Assembly (NCBI GenBank): GCA_032718565.1
Contig: JAVGVS010000013.1
Location: forward strand, 3,382,192 to 3,446,191
Direction: 5' to 3'
From: Distichodus sexfasciatus
Taxonomy: Eukaryota > Chordata > Actinopteri > Characiformes > Distichodontidae
Length of the DNA: 64,000 nt
Shown here: one piece after another, positions 63,826-64,000 of the stretch
Layout: the number at the start of each line of letters is the position of its first letter
Numbering within the stretch: the first letter of the stretch is position 1
Program-made: the position numbers and the translations under genes
Notes under the pieces: model-generated
What the model was told of the DNA's origin: nothing
The model's database searches: none
What the model saw: the letters and a program-made list of their open reading frames with translations, nothing else

Positions 63826-64000
63826 CCTTTACAAAAGACTACAGAGTGCAGTGCTCTTCGACAGGGACAGAACTGGCCTCTTATCACTTCAGCCATCGGA
63901 CAAGATGATTTCTGAATGCCACAGGCTCTGCAGCTGCAGTATTAAATGAATCAAGATAAATGATCTGCTGAAGTCGGCCTGATGTCCGGCAGACCGGCCA

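Overview
The window is vertebrate nuclear DNA, almost certainly from a ray-finned (teleost) fish. It holds two split genes with canonical vertebrate exon structure, both on the minus strand. The rest is a dense mix of fish-type repeats: tRNA-headed SINEs, a Tc1-type element with TIRs typical of fish, many short TIR elements (MITEs) and a Ty3/Gypsy remnant. There are no prokaryotic features, operons, CRISPR arrays or long intact ORFs. Nearly all long open frames here are chance frames in repeats. The species cannot be named from the sequence.

Gene 1 (50012-63374, minus) is a homopentameric-type nicotinic acetylcholine receptor subunit of the alpha-7 group (chrna7-like). Eight exons, equivalent to exons 3-10 of the 10-exon vertebrate gene, are resolved to the base. 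Seven of them have the lengths expected for vertebrate alpha-7: 45, 110, 80, 168, 195, 87 and 110 bp. The last exon has 540 coding bases. Exons 1-2 (signal peptide and start of the ligand-binding domain) lie beyond position 64000.

Gene 2 (17839-47571, minus) is trip4, encoding activating signal cointegrator 1 (ASC-1). Twelve exons could be joined in frame, giving 546 codons from a clear start ATG, with the C4-type zinc finger and the ASCH domain. Exon 11 and exon 12 are separated by a 23.3-kb intron (17920-41176). Exon 2 can only be joined to exon 3 in frame through a GC-AG intron. The last ~30 residues were not found and probably lie left of the window. The two genes are tandem: trip4 starts about 2.4 kb from the chrna7 stop codon.

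Layout: 1-17838 is presumed last trip4 intron (or 3' flank), full of repeats. 17839-17919 is trip4 exon 12. 17920-41176 is the giant intron, with nested MITEs, two minisatellites and several repeat-poor blocks that could be regulatory. 41177-47571 holds trip4 exons 11-1. 47572-50011 is intergenic. 50012-63374 is chrna7, whose 6.6-kb intron 7 hosts a decayed Gypsy element nested in a MITE. 63375-64000 is chrna7 intron 2.

The most informative new observations are in the mobile DNA. Several families appear both interrupted and uninterrupted inside the window, so the uninterrupted copies act as built-in empty sites. They give target-site duplications of 4 bp for a ~640-bp MITE family called R1 here, 8 bp for two hAT-like MITEs and TA for a Tc1-type element. 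A ~250-bp offset tandem duplication has also left a decayed second copy of the chrna7 C-terminus just downstream of the real one. No undescribed multi-gene system was found. All family letters (R1, Q, X, Y, Z, W, D, G, V, P, U, S1-S3) are local names.
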